Made by a program: the position numbers and the translations under genes. Positions 1 to 10,732 of a stretch of DNA of 64,000 nucleotides are shown piece after piece. Below the pieces are notes generated by a model that worked only from the letters and a program-made list of their open reading frames with translations, did not search any database and was not told the origin of the DNA. Positions within the stretch are counted from its first letter, which is position 1, and each line of letters begins with the position of its first letter. The DNA is from Macrolepiota albuminosa (Eukaryota > Basidiomycota > Agaricomycetes > Agaricales > Agaricaceae): NCBI GenBank assembly GCA_027475525.1, contig JAMWFC010000122.1:868001-932000 (forward strand), written 5' to 3'.

Positions 1-765
1 GTCCTGACGAAGTGGTCGTAAGAGAGGGCTTTGCCGTCTGGTTGCTCGAACAAAGGGGCGTCGCCGTCGCGTGGGAGCTCGGCAAATAAGGCTTTGAGGG
101 CCATGACCGGACAAGTGGGGTGGCCGGGGGCTGCAGCCACCATGATCGTAACCCCTTTTTGGAAGGGGTCAGTCTTAGAAGCTGGCAGCGTGAGCCTGAC
201 GTGTGTGGCGTGATCGATGGAGGGAATGAATTGTACGGCCCCCCATGAGAGGTTGAGACTGGCGCTGTATCTGCCGCCCTTCCCGACCGTGAACTCCCCG
301 CTGCAGAGCAGGCCTGAGTAGGCCAGGCAACAGGCGGCGTAAACCGCTGTATGACCTGGTGTGGTGCCTGGCTTGAGATTTGCGAGGAGGGAAGTGAGGA
401 TGGGCAGGGTGACAGGCTGAACAGGTTTGCGGTCATGCTCGCCGTGGTAGCGTTTGATGCCACGGATGATGCGCTGGACAAGCGGCGATTCGACGGCTGA
501 AAAGGGAAGGTTGGCGTCGACGTGCAGTGAGCGGACCGCTGCCAGGTAGGCTTTAATTGTTTTGGGTTGAACTCGTCCACCGAGGCTCGCAACCCATGAG
601 AGGATGGCTGGCTGGGAGGCGGGGAGGATCGAGCCGTCAGCGTTGTACAGGTTGTTGAGCTGGACATGGAGGATGAATTGCTTTTGGCCCGTCGAGTAGG
701 TGTGTCTGGTGCTAGACGCGAGTCCATGCCAAAGGTAAAAGGCAACAATCGCGGGGTGCTGGCGG
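1..765 (-). CDS. Tyrosine recombinase of YR retrotransposon, C-terminus outside window
   Basis: Read on the minus strand, the protein begins with a core-binding-like segment (YLWHGLASSTRHTYS near 738-700) and continues through a helical domain into the first catalytic box near 320. It would cut and rejoin DNA during integration of the element cDNA. The box I motif reads YSGLLCSGEF, where the family normally has an Arg (GLLRxGE). The codon is TGC instead of CGC, a single C-to-T change at a CpG that would remove a catalytic residue. The His/Arg/Tyr boxes fall beyond position 1. The frame overlaps the downstream part of the RT-RNase H frame in a different register, so it is either a separate overlapping ORF or reached by frameshifting. 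The start is not resolved. Confidence 0.75.
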
Positions 766-2345
766 TTTTGCTGATACCACCAGCTTGGAGGCGCTTCGAG
801 GCAGGTTTCTTGTTGAGCCAGGGGGCAATCGTGAACATGCGAGAGAAGGAAAAACGAGAGGCAGCGTCAGCAACGGAATTCTCAGTAGAAGATAACCACT
901 TAGAGGAAAAAGAGAAATCGATGCGGCAGGCAAGGGCTATCAACTGTTGCACGAGATTCATGGTAGGCTTGGACCGGATTGTTTTATTGCGGATCGCGTT
1001 GAACACCGCGTCGTTGTCAATGTGAAAGATGACGTGAAGCCCACACAGGGCTTCTCCCCAGCACAGGACGGCATAAACGACGGCAAACATTTCCTTTACC
1101 TGGATATGTTCGTGGCGAAGGCGGCGAGGGCAGCGTGCAGAGAACCACTCCGCGCCGAAGTGGCCTCCCAGGCCTTTTGCGCCACTTGCGTCTGTGAAAA
1201 TGTCAACCATGTGCCTTGAGGGTGCGATGAGGCGTACGCTGTTCCACCCAGGGGCAACCGTGGACCACCATTTGATGTCGTTGCACGCTGCTTTTGTGAC
1301 GTGCCGAGAAGTGAAGCGAGATTTGGGAAACGTTGCCGCCATGTCGTAGAGACCTCTGAGAAAAGCACGCACGGCGGGTATGGCTTGGGAAGTGAACTGA
1401 AGAAACCCCGTGAGCTCGTCCAGGTCGCTGCGTGTGCAGCGCCGGCGGCCCAGCCATGTGGAGATCAAGTCCCGGAGGTAAGCAAGCTTGTCCTGCAGCA
1501 GGCGGATTTCCATTGTCGACGAGTCGAGTTCCATGCCTAGGAACTCTATTGACGTGCTGGGTCCCACAATTTTCGAGGGCTGAAAGGTGAGGCCAAGATG
1601 CTGGGCGAGCGTCAGGGCCCAAGACAGGCAGTCATCCACCAGGGAACGCGAAGCGCTGGGGGCGAAGATCCCCAGGAAATCATCGAGGTAATGCCGTATG
1701 CGCGCTGGAATGTTGCGCTGCAAGATCCAGTGCAGGGCCTCCGCAAAGAGGTTGAACACGTATGGTGCAGAGCGCGCGCCGAATGCGAGAACAATATCGT
1801 GGTAGAGTTTCCCTCGCCATTCGAAGCCGAGGAGCAGCCAGTCGTCGACGCAGACTGGTATGTAACGGAAAGCCAATTCCAGGTCAAGCTTCAGCATCAG
1901 GGAGCCGGGACCCGATGCGATGAGGTCGCGTACGGTGCAATCAACCATGTCGTACGTGATGGAAGCCTCGGAGTCTGGTATGCCGTCGTTGACTGAACTG
2001 CCCTCTGGCCACGACAAGTGGTGTATGCGGCGGATTTTCGTAGAACGCTTGCGGGTTACAGCCCCGATGGGGGACGTGCGGAAGCCGGGGAACGGGGCCA
2101 CATTGAATGGCCCCCGCGTGCGCCCGCAGGCCACCTGAGTGGTGATGTTGCGGGAGAGAGTATCGACGGTGGATGGGACGGCGGTGGCCGACTTTAGGTT
2201 GACGCAGCTCTGATTTACTGACCAGTCGCCAGTGAAGCCAAGTTTCACGCCAAAGCATATTATTTGAGTTAAAGTATTTACAAGCGAAGCGTCGGGATAA
2301 TCTCGTAAATAGAATGCCCATGCTGCTACGTTAAGTGACGAGGGT
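175..2345 (-). CDS. Reverse transcriptase-RNase H of YR retrotransposon
   Basis: A frame open for about 720 codons from near 2345 to a stop at 175-177. The palm domain shows LDLELAFRYIPV (about 1890), FGARSAPYVFNLFAEALHW (about 1770) and the active-site box YLDDFLG (about 1690). The thumb/connection follows, and then RNase H with IFTDASGAKGLGGHFGAEW (about 1170) and HIDNDAVFNAI (about 1000). These are the motif variants of DIRS/Ngaro-type RT rather than Ty3 or Ty1. The catalytic DD and the RNase H Asp residues are present, and no stop interrupts the domains. The last 180 codons, which overlap the recombinase frame, are probably not part of the functional product. No clear ATG precedes the domain, so translation may depend on the overlapping gag. 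Confidence 0.85.
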
Positions 2346-3483
2346 ACGTGAGGAAGGGAGGGGCCCGAGAGGACTGGGTGGTTGGCGTGCGGTGCGGTAT
2401 TGGGGCGTGGTGGAGGTAAGGGGAGCGAAGGATCGAGAGGTAGCAGATAGCGAGAGCCAGTAGACGGGAAGAAGGAACCTGTGGTTGGGCTTTGGCAGGA
2501 GCCGGGATGGTGACCTGCCCAGCCCCCAGCCTAATCCTTATGTTGATGCTTGCCATGCTCTGCCTTTCCGCACGTGGCGCACGTGTGCGGGCGACCCCAT
2601 GGGCAAGGGGTCGTGGTGCAGCGACCGTCGTTGAACTTGCGGCAGGCCTCATTAGGATTGGCTGTGCGGCCAGCTGCGCTCCCTTTTCCTTGCTTTGAGG
2701 GAGTGGCTTTGCGATGGCCGTGCACGTGCTCGGAGAGGAGGTTGTTGTCGCAGCGTCCCACTGAGAGTAATCGCCCGCGGCCATTTCAGCCCTGCGGCGG
2801 TTGAAGAAGATGGTGTGGTAATCATAAACGGCCGTCCATTCGTACTCGGCGATGAGCTTTAAGAGGTGTGCGGTGTAGCGGTAGAAGGCTCCCGTGGCTG
2901 TGGCGTTGTTGGCATGGAACACGAGGATGTCAAAGTAGGTTTGCAGGGGAATTAAGACGGTGAAGGGGGTCCTATATTCCTTGGCCGCGCGATGGCTGAC
3001 CTCGAACTGATTGGTAGAGCTGTTGAACGTGTACGTGGTCTTCTTGTCCCGGTTTGTCGGGTCGAGTTTGTGCAGGTCCACCGCCTTGAACTCATGTGTG
3101 ATGATAGCCGTTATTACCGCCGCATCAACGTCGGAGAACTGAGTGTGAAGAGTTATGGATGCTGTGGACGTACTGTTGGTTCCAACGCCTGGAATTGGGG
3201 GGACGAACGCACTGACTACCTGCAGCTGTACCGTCGATGCGGCATCCTGGGGGGTGGCCGCTGGGGTTGCGATAGAATTGCTTGTCATGCTGGAGATGGA
3301 CGTGAGGAGCTCGGTCATCATCGTGTGGAGTTGCGAGTGCGATTCATGAAGAGCAGTAAACTCTTCCACGGAGACCGCCGGCTGCGCTGACGACATCGTT
3401 GCTGGAGCTGGGCTGGGAGGAGGAGGCGTGGATCTAGTAAAACGGCCGTCAGGTGTTCTGGACGGCTGAGGAGGCATGCACAA
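2326..3483 (-). pseudogene. Gag-like protein of YR retrotransposon, frameshifted
   Basis: The open frame starts MCMPPQPSRTPDGRF, with a Pro/Ser-rich leader, and then a globular region with a coiled N-part and FYRYTAHLLKLIAEYEWTAV near residues 200-220. After about residue 240 (near 2765) the frame loses its sense. The expected C-terminal zinc-binding segment is found in another register at 2531-2761. There the spacing CRKFNDGRC...C...H-x-CATCGKAEH resembles the Cys/His-rich tail of fungal YR-element gag proteins. I infer one frameshift near 2765, so the reported 385-residue ORF is a hybrid of real N-terminus and out-of-frame tail. It overlaps the start of the RT frame by a few codons. Its function would be RNA packaging in cytoplasmic particles. 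Confidence 0.7.
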
Positions 3484-3560
3484 TTGGTGTGCTGCTTGAA
3501 ACTAGAACGCAAAAAAGACGCGTGATGTAATGTGGGCGTACGAGCGATCGTATGTAGGTG

Positions 3561-3633
3561 CTGCGAGCGCAGTGTGAGTCGACGCGTAATTAAACGTTTT
3601 AATGCTTACCTGCGAGCACAGTGTGAGTCGACG
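3561..3633. repeat. 24-bp direct repeat upstream of YR element gag
   Basis: Copies at 3561-3584 and 3610-3633 differ at one base (GCGC versus GCAC). A 10-bp inverted copy of the core (CGAGCGCAGT) lies at 3645-3654. The position just outside gag fits the terminal split direct repeats of Ngaro-type elements, but the matching repeats at the other end are outside the window. Confidence 0.5.
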
Positions 3634-4640
3634 GAGACATCCTCGACTGCGCTCGCTGGTCTATATAGAATTGGGAACAATGAAAGTGGCAAGTGGCCAG
3701 TGAAAGGGATGTGATATGTAAAGGGGGAATGTGATATTGAGAGGGATAGGAGACAAAGGCGGCGATTCAAGCTGTGCCTGAATTAACCCCGGGCAACCCC
3801 TCCACTCCTACTTGCCCGATCCATGTATGGATCATGTGATTTGAACATGAACTTGCTGATTAATAAATCAAACAAAATATTCAATCATTGGGGCAGTTTT
3901 TTGACCTACTCTAATTTATTCTAATTTTCTTATTTAGTACTTGGTTTGGCCTCCATTTGCCGTTATAACTGCTTTCATTCTTTTAGGCATGCTCTTTATG
4001 AGGCTTTGGCTGTCAGGGGACTCCTCATTTCTTCCTTTTTTCACTCCTTATCTCTTCACTCTCCCTTCATTCATTCTCTTATTTCTTCTGACATTAACTC
4101 CTCATTTCTTCCTTTTTTCACTCCTTATCTCTTCACTCTCCCTTCATTCATTCTCTTATTTCTTCTGACATTATTTCATTTCACTGTTTCTATTCTTTCA
4201 ACACTATCTGTTAGTACTACTCTCAGTCCTTGAGATGCTCTGGTTCTTTAGCTACCATTCAGACAAGTGTGGGCCCTTCAGCACCGCTTCCAGACTGCTT
4301 ATATAAGCCAGAGTTTGCCTTTCTGACTTCTAAAGTCCGGAGTTTTCCTGCCTTGTTTGCACAGTTGTTTGATTAGTCAATTTTCAAGTTTTTAAGGTTT
4401 TGTTGTACTGTACAGTTGTTTTCCATGTTTCAGAAGCCCCAGAAGCATCCAACCTGGCATAGGGAATCTCTAGACTTGTTCTCTTTGGATCTCCCTCTGC
4501 CAGATGAGTAGTTATTATGATATTGTCAGTACATACTCTAATACACCTAGACTTGTTCTCTTTGGATCTCCCTCTGCCAGATGAGTAGTTATTATGATAT
4601 TGTCAGTACATACTCTAATATACTTTGGATCTCCCTCTGC
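3634..4640. other. Gene-free, T/C-rich spacer with repeat relics
   Basis: No coding frame could be supported. The stretch is rich in TTC/CTT runs (3990-4200), and holds one 77-bp and one 74-bp tandem duplication (listed separately). Short plus-strand ORFs here are simple-sequence translations rich in Phe, Leu and Ser. Confidence 0.5.
4020..4173. repeat. Exact 77-bp tandem duplication (assembly-type)
   Basis: 4020-4096 is repeated exactly at 4097-4173 in a T/C-rich non-coding stretch. It is one of 13 duplications in the window with identical period. It is the only one outside the gypsy block, which argues against a property of those elements. Confidence 0.95.
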
Positions 4641-4644
4641 CAGC
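4470..4644. repeat. Imperfect tandem duplication, 74 bp at period 77, plus a partial third copy
   Basis: 4470-4543 matches 4547-4620. A third fragment of about 20 bp follows at 4624-4644. The match stops 3 bp short of a full unit and a third partial copy exists, so this may be a genuine minisatellite or a mixture of a repeat and an assembly join. Confidence 0.8.
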
Positions 4645-5295
4645 TGTGTGACTGAGCCACAGCCTCTAGAGGTTGCTCTTACAAGTACAGCATGATACAA
4701 AAGGACAGCAACAGCAAAAACAGCCACTATTTTCCCATAGGAAATGCTTTTCTTTGACAGACAGAGGCAGCAGATGGTCAGCTTTTGTTGTAGAAGAAGA
4801 GCTTCCCGCAACAGAGGTATTTGCTTTATTGGAGTTCAAAAGCGGCTTCTTTGACTGTCTGAAAACTTTGTCTGCAATCTCTCTTGCACACTTTTCTGAT
4901 TGACAGCAGGCCTCATTGATAAGTCGAATATTGTTAAGCTACTTGTAAAAATCTGTCATCGCATCAAGTTCAAAATGAGATGGTGTACCCAACAACAATG
5001 AATTTTGTTTTTGCAAGTATAAGGCAAAATCCCAAAATGTCTGTTTCTTGTGGTTAAAATTTGCAGAAAGGATACAAATATGGACTTTTGGTTCCTAGTC
5101 AGTGGGCAAATACTTGGAGCGAATCTCCTTCATAAACACATTAAATAAGAGCTTCACCATGTGGTCCCATTGATCCACAATCCAATTCCTCATACAGTGG
5201 TCCTTAATACCCACCAGCAAACAACACACTTGATCCTCTTCTTCAATCTCCTTTGTGTCAGAAAAATCTAGACAGGCCATTTTGTAGTCCTAGCC
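4640..5295 (-). pseudogene. Decayed retrotransposon gag relic with zinc knuckle
   Basis: The minus strand from 5280 reads MACLDFSDTKEIEEEDQVC, then a segment ending FMKEIRSKYLPTD, followed by a stop. The frame then continues with FWDFALYLQKQNSLLLGTPSHF to a second stop near 4930, and then a Cys-rich stretch near 4720 (CFCCCCPFVSCC). The order FMKEIRSKYLPTD, WDFAxxLQxxNxLLxGTPSH and C-F-x-C-x3-F-V is that of gag proteins common in Agaricomycete retroelements. At least two in-frame stops and no recognisable pol downstream mean it is a dead fragment. The family (gypsy or copia) cannot be decided. Confidence 0.55.
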
Positions 5296-6625
5296 ACTTC
5301 CGGAGTTAGATCTCTGTTGACCAAGTAGGTTGTTTATCTCAGTTTTGTCTGTGTCACGTGCATCATAGCATACATACAAGTTGTCACCTCTTTGCACCCT
5401 CAGTTGTTCTTCCTTCTGTGGCAGACACTGACGGTATAAGTGGCTCCAAATCATTCTTACCCAGAGTCATAATACTTATATTAACTTAAACTAGTATCAT
5501 TTACCAATACTAGGTATAATATATAGTTGTTCTTCCTTTTGTGGCAGACACTGACGGTTATCATTTACCAATACTAGTGTCAACTTAGTTTCCAGCAGAC
5601 AATCTCCCTCCATCAATATAGGCGGTTTTGTGTATTGATCCTCTATGGTTGCTTGTTTTGGTCCACTCTTGGCATTCAATGCTATTTTATGGTGAACAGG
5701 GGATAGTGATGAAGAACTGTCCAAAGAAACCATGCGCTTATGCACAGGACAAAAAGGTGTTGCTTGTATGCTGTCATAGTCCTGCCCTATGATCCCCGTT
5801 TTGGCCACAAACAATTGCTCTGTTATCAGTGTCGATGTCAAGGAGGAAGAAGACTCCTTCTGGGTAAGTGCTTTTCTACATGCTGACCGAGTAGTTGATA
5901 TTGCTGATGAACGAGGCAGCTTGGCTGTAAAACAGTTGGTGACATGTCAACACCCCCACTCCCTCAATATATACATCCAAACAAGGCAGAATTCAAGCTA
6001 CACGTTTAGCACTGGCCCTATCCCCAGTGCAAACAAGCTTGAATAGTTGTACTGATGTAAAGATTGCTCAGGGTCGATGGTTGATCCGAAACGACAATAG
6101 CAAGAGGTAGTTATTGTCAAAAAAGTGTAGGACAGTGTCCTCACTAAGGAACAAGGAACCCAACCAGACAATAGGACCTTGCTATATTCTCGAGCGAGAC
6201 GACAGTCGTACGTATGTAGACCAGATCGTAGAATAAGAAAGAAAGGAATCCCCCCTCCAGAATCAGAGGGCGGATATAAGAAGGAACAGAATCAGGACTC
6301 AGATGTAAGAGAACGGAAGCAAATGGCGGATATACTGTAAGTAGTAATCGTGAGGATTACACCCATGACACTCCAAACACAGAGTCTGTTGAATCCCAAC
6401 CCACAACTAGACGTGTTGCATGACGTACCTTACCCAAAGACCTCTGTGCTGGACCTCCAGAATAGGGTCATCACCTCTATCTGGAACTTTCCAGTGCAGT
6501 TCTGCCCATAACCACTTGAACCCAATCAGATCTTCTGTGTAGTATGTTGGACTTCGGTGGCCCTCCCTTTGTAATATCACACCGACGCTCTTCACACAGG
6601 GTCGACGGAACACAATATCACCCAC
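5296..6625. other. Gene-free stretch with interleaved short duplications
   Basis: I see no supported gene. A 34-bp block (about 5402) recurs 123 bp downstream and a 19-bp block (5495) recurs 64 bp downstream, so two duplications interlock at 5402-5577. The purine-rich minus-strand run near 5950, followed by TGTTGACATG, resembles a polypurine tract and LTR start but is unpaired. Confidence 0.35.
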
Positions 6626-6860
6626 TGTCACGACATGAACAATGACCCATTGTCCATCCTACGTATATATACTTAGATATTCCATAGACGCACCCTCAGT
6701 CTCTTATATCGGGCTGAGGGTGAGTAACGACTTATTATCATACATACGACACAATACTAACTGGACCGTAGAATAATACTTACATATTGTTCTTAGGTAC
6801 AGTTACCCTTAAGTCTCTTATATCGGGCTGAGGAATAATACTTACATATTGTTCTTAGTC
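6626..6860 (+). repeat. Copia-type LTR fragment
   Basis: It begins TGTCACGACATGAAC and contains a TATA-like run at 6663-6672. A stem-loop with 9-bp arms follows (6691-6699 and 6714-6722). Beginning, TATA spacing and stem-loop match a second fragment at 18891-19042, although the sequence between has diverged. Part of the stem-loop block recurs 114 bp downstream and a 26-bp block (6771) recurs at 6833. It is unpaired, so it is a solo or truncated LTR, and its 3' limit is approximate. Confidence 0.45.
6663..6722 (+). promoter_or_regulatory. TATA box and start-site stem-loop of Copia-type LTR
   Basis: GTATATATAC lies about 25 bases upstream of a perfect inverted repeat, CACCCTCAG / CTGAGGGTG, with a 14-nt loop. 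The same geometry is seen at 18956-19015. In LTRs this is where transcription starts, so the RNA would begin with a hairpin. Confidence 0.45.
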
Positions 6861-7976
6861 TCACACTGTCCGATTTCTAACATAGTATCGACATGTAGTG
6901 ATAGAAGGCCCATTGCTACTGTTTCAAGAATCAGCCTTAACCCCATCAAGAAGCAGTTACCATCATGCCAGCGGTGTATGTACATCGCAAGTCATATCAT
7001 ATGTCTTGAGATAATAATACTTAAAATATGTACTGCATTGAAGTTTGAATCACCTTTGACTCCTGAACTTCAGATTCGACTTAATACAATTCATTTAAAG
7101 TACCCCAGACAATGCTGCATCCACCCCCATACTATCAATCCTTAAAACCTGAGACTTGCCTGCATCTCCAACATTCCTGAGATAAACACTGGACCACCTC
7201 CTCAACGGCATAGTTAGTCTGCTCAATTAGGAGCCCCCGGAGTGAGCGGAACCCGACAGGCATCAGCAATCACAGTACTAAGGTGGACGGTCATAAATCA
7301 TCCATCAAGTCATACAGTTCTGGAAGGGTCCAGATCAGAAGAAGCCAGTGATGTTCTTTCATATTTTCTGCTATTCTTTGGGGCACCTTGGAACTCGTCG
7401 CGGCCGTAAATGAGCAGAGGGTACTAGGTAGTCTGCGTTGAAAGCGGTTCTAATAGCACCAGAGACGGCATGAACCGACATTGACAGATCATCTGTCAAA
7501 CGTATGATTTTTCTCAAGGTTCACAACGGTCAGCTAGGTTATATCATAGAGAACTAAAGATATCTACAATACTGACTTGTAGCTAACTGCGTCCTCCCTT
7601 CTTGCTAGATGGATTAGGTGGGACATGCAGATGTATAGTTATGCTATGCTACGATCAGAGAGTTATCAATCCGAGAACTTCCCTTGTTCTAAATGTACTT
7701 CGTGCCGCGCTAACGGCGAGTCGCTCAAGTTTGAGAACCTGTTGGAGTACAGCCGCCGGATACCTCTTCTACCACTGCGACAGAAGATGAGCACAGCCCT
7801 CGGGTCTTAGGGACTTGATGTTGAAACCAATGCTAGTAGCATCATGATTGTGATATCTGAGTGATGAGAATGTATCCGACGCATCCATCCGTAAGCTGTC
7901 CCAGGCCCCTGTTCTGTCGGTAGTCTCTTAAACTTCCTCTTGACTTACTCAGAATCCACTGGTGCTTTATAACTAC
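6861..7976. other. No gene seen
   Basis: Both strands were read for splice-compatible coding segments. Nothing beyond short random ORFs was found. It probably contains the upstream region of the gene at 7977. Confidence 0.4.
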
Positions 7977-9739
7977 ATGTTACCGTCAACATCTTCGTCT
8001 TCCCCCGATATTGCTTCTCAACGTGATGCTCAAGCAGTTATGTATGCCCGCCTTGTAACCACTTCATCGTCAAAAATGTCTCATTTTTTCCCATCTAGCG
8101 CGATGTTGTGTACGTCTTCTGAGTCCCTATCACCATCCCGTTGTACTGATATGGTTGTACTGGCCAGTTTCAGGTTTCTCGATGCTCATCTATGACCACC
8201 TTTTAACAGCAAGTGCTCGTTATCTGACTGAATTTTGTGCATATAACCCAATTTCCAGATTGATGACGAGGTGAGGTCTCGATCGATGTTCAACGTTCGT
8301 CTCAGATCAGTATCTACAACGTCAAAAGATTGAGTTCATATGGAGCAAGAAAAGGAACCTTGTCTCAGCAATTTTCATACTTGTGCGTGTTACACTGCAT
8401 ACTGCGATCCAGCTATCTCTTGACTGATCTTTCCTCAGAATCGATATACTGTGTATGTATCTTCAAGACAACTCAGACTGAAATGCGCTAAAACATAAAA
8501 AGGCCTGTTTTCCTCGCTCTTGATGCGTATGGTATGCTTCTGTCGTTGTCAGTCTTTGAGGCGTTTTTCACTACTTTTTTATCAGAGAAACTTTCGCCAG
8601 TATCGCACAATGTCATCTTGATCTTCTTTTACTCTCTTCGTAGCTCATGATACTCCCTAGTTTTGTAAAATCTGGGTGCTTTTGCGCGGCTACCTCATGT
8701 TCATGACTTACATTTCTTTATACGGTAATCCAAACATCATTGACATGCTATCATGCTGACTCGGACTTCCTTCCGAAGCTGTTGTCGCTATTCGTGTCAA
8801 CGCCGTACACGGTGATAACCGTTTGATGCGGTTATACCTGTGGATAAGCGGTACTTGTTACCTTCTGGCGACGATCGGGTTGGTGACTGCCTTATATATT
8901 CAAGCCATTAGTATGTGGCAGATTACATTCCAATACATCAGAACTGCTCACGAGGTATTCGTTCTAGGACACATGGATGTTTCGAAGGGTAGTTGTCTGC
9001 ACGAGGTATGTGAAGTTCGTAGAAGCCGAGTAAAACAGTATCACTCAATCCAGCTCGTCAGATACCGTCTTTTATGTGGGTTGTATGGCTTCCGACGTTT
9101 GTCCTATCTCTTCAAATTTTATCATTACTACACCTGATTTTACATGATTATCAGGATAATCTTCGAGACGGCACTCTGTCTTCTTACTGTTCGTCTTGGC
9201 GTTGCTCACTACTCAACCAGAACACAGTGTGGAGTGTACTATGCGTCTATATTGTGGGAAGGTAAGTGAATTCTTAGTATCCCTCAAGTTGGACTAAGCA
9301 AGTACTTTGAAGGTATCAGACATTTTGCCGTCGTTGCTGGTACCGGTCTCTTTTATCCATTGTTCAACTCTCATGGTTTTTCTAGTGGGAGCCATGTTTC
9401 CACTTTTGTAAGCTTAACGTGATGTGAATGCCTTCACCAACTTACAAGTACCACTTTTATCAGAACCTGGTCACTGGCATCAGACAATTGGATCGGGGTG
9501 TCCCAACCGTAGGTACTAACACCTTCGTCAGCAGCAGCTCATAAACTTTCAATGCCAGCTTCTCGTTATGTATGGTAACAGTATCTGGAAACAGGCTCAC
9601 GCTCAGCCTGAGACGTCGTCTGTCGTATCACACTGCTTTAAATTCAAAGTACTCGCAGGGACCCGGACCAAGCATTAATTTTGCAGTTCACAACCAAGGG
9701 AATCGATCGGTGCTTGATATCGAGTCTCGATCGTGGTAA
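7977..9739 (+). CDS. DUF6533-type multi-spanning membrane protein, multi-exon
   Basis: Several short exons separated by GT-AG or GC-AG introns spell the DUF6533 pattern. They read SMLIYDHLLT (about 8180), IDDE, IEFIWSKKRNLVSAIFIL (about 8330), NRYTV, FEAFFTTFLSEKLSP, FCKIWVLLRGYLMFMTYISL (about 8665) and AVVAIRVNAVHGDNRLM (8780-8830). A TM stretch WISGTCYLLATIGLVTALYI follows, then PSFMWVVWLPT joined to IIFETALCLLTVRLG (about 9160). The C-terminal exon ends NQGNRSVLDIESRSW before TAA at 9737-9739. The first ATG (7977) opens SSSPDIASQRDAQAVMYARL, typical of the family N-terminus. The first junction, the exons near 8900-9010 and those between 9260 and 9590 are unresolved, so integrity is unproven. 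The intron after LLT appears to use a GC donor (GCAAGT). The family is abundant in basidiomycetes, predicted in membranes and of unknown function. Confidence 0.7.
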
Positions 9740-10732
9740 GTCTCGTGTATACCTCATTCTTCGTTACCGTCCTCATTCTTCTCTTCGTACTCTTTGTACT
9801 GGAAAGAGAACGAGATATCGTCCTGTTGGAGTTTTTGACGTTACACGGTTTTTCCACGGGTGGAGGAGGTAGCATCTGCTGGACGTAATATGTCCTATCT
9901 GTTACCAGAATGTCAGTGAAAAGGACGCAAACTCTTAAGCGGGCACGATGCATGCATCTAGCAGATAGAATGATAATGGTTTACTTTATGGCCAAGTCCG
10001 GACATCCACGCCGATGAGACCATTATTGACAATGGTGATACAACAGTCCTGACACCATGGGCGTCTACATTGCTTCAATACCCTAGTGTGGAAAATCTGC
10101 GGTGTTGCAGGCCATTTGAAAGGCTGTAACAGAACTCACAACGCTAATTCTTCTAGGTCATAACTCCTGCATAAATTTATATTCTACGGAATTGAATTAG
10201 ACGATGTCAAGGCTGAATATTGAATTGCTGCGCTAGATTCTCAAGTCAGAATCCTGATCATCTTGATTTACCTCAAAAGTAGATTTTTAGGGCGTTTAAG
10301 GGTGTTGACAATTTTTCGATCACCATCACTACCATTCTGTGGAATATTCCATCCACGAATATCACTTCAGGCAATGAGCATATTTCAGCGTTGCCAGCTT
10401 GATTGTTTAAGCACCAATGGAAAAAAATAGGTGCTAAGGCCTGAATCAAAAACAACACTTTCAATTCAGTCCTCGTGTGATCGCTTTTCCATTACCAGAA
10501 TCATCCAACTGGCATCGGGCCCTTGGATCGACTGACGTTGGTGGGGTCGATGACGGTCCACGATTCCCAGCGAGTCGCGTTGTTTGAAAGTAATCACTAG
10601 GATATCTCCTGGCCCTACACGATGAAGGTATAGTATAAGAACCTGACTTGACAGCTCGTATGTTTGGTCAACTGGGAAGACAAGCTCTTCGCATTACGCC
10701 ATAAACAGTCCGTTGCGCTCATCTTGATCCAT
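9740..10732. other. Intergenic region between convergent genes
   Basis: No gene seen. It separates the plus-strand DUF6533 gene from the minus-strand DUF6534 gene and must hold both 3' ends. No terminator-like signal was identified beyond A/T-rich runs. Confidence 0.4.

Larger units (their letters stand above)
1..3700 (-). mobile_element. Tyrosine-recombinase (Ngaro/DIRS-like) retrotransposon, truncated by window edge
   Basis: Three overlapping minus-strand frames lie in the order gag (from 3483), reverse transcriptase-RNase H (2345 to 175) and tyrosine recombinase (765 to 1, running off the window). There is no DDE integrase and no LTR. Instead a 24-bp direct repeat with a partial inverted copy lies upstream of gag at 3561-3654. 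This order and the recombinase in place of integrase are diagnostic of YR retrotransposons, which integrate through a circular DNA intermediate. Assignment to Ngaro rather than DIRS is uncertain because the 3' end and its split repeats are missing. The RT frame is long and open, so this copy is younger than the gypsy elements to the right, although gag carries a frameshift. Confidence 0.85.

Noticed and set aside
2992..3390. Plus-strand ORFs over the YR element (for example 2992-3390, 1598-1996, 666-1025)
   Set aside because: They are complements of the gag and RT frames, which carry clear domain motifs on the minus strand.
3941..4233. Plus-strand ORFs encoding Leu/Phe/Ser-rich hydrophobic peptides
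   Set aside because: Translation of a CTT/TTC-rich tract and its 77-bp duplication; no real transmembrane protein signature.
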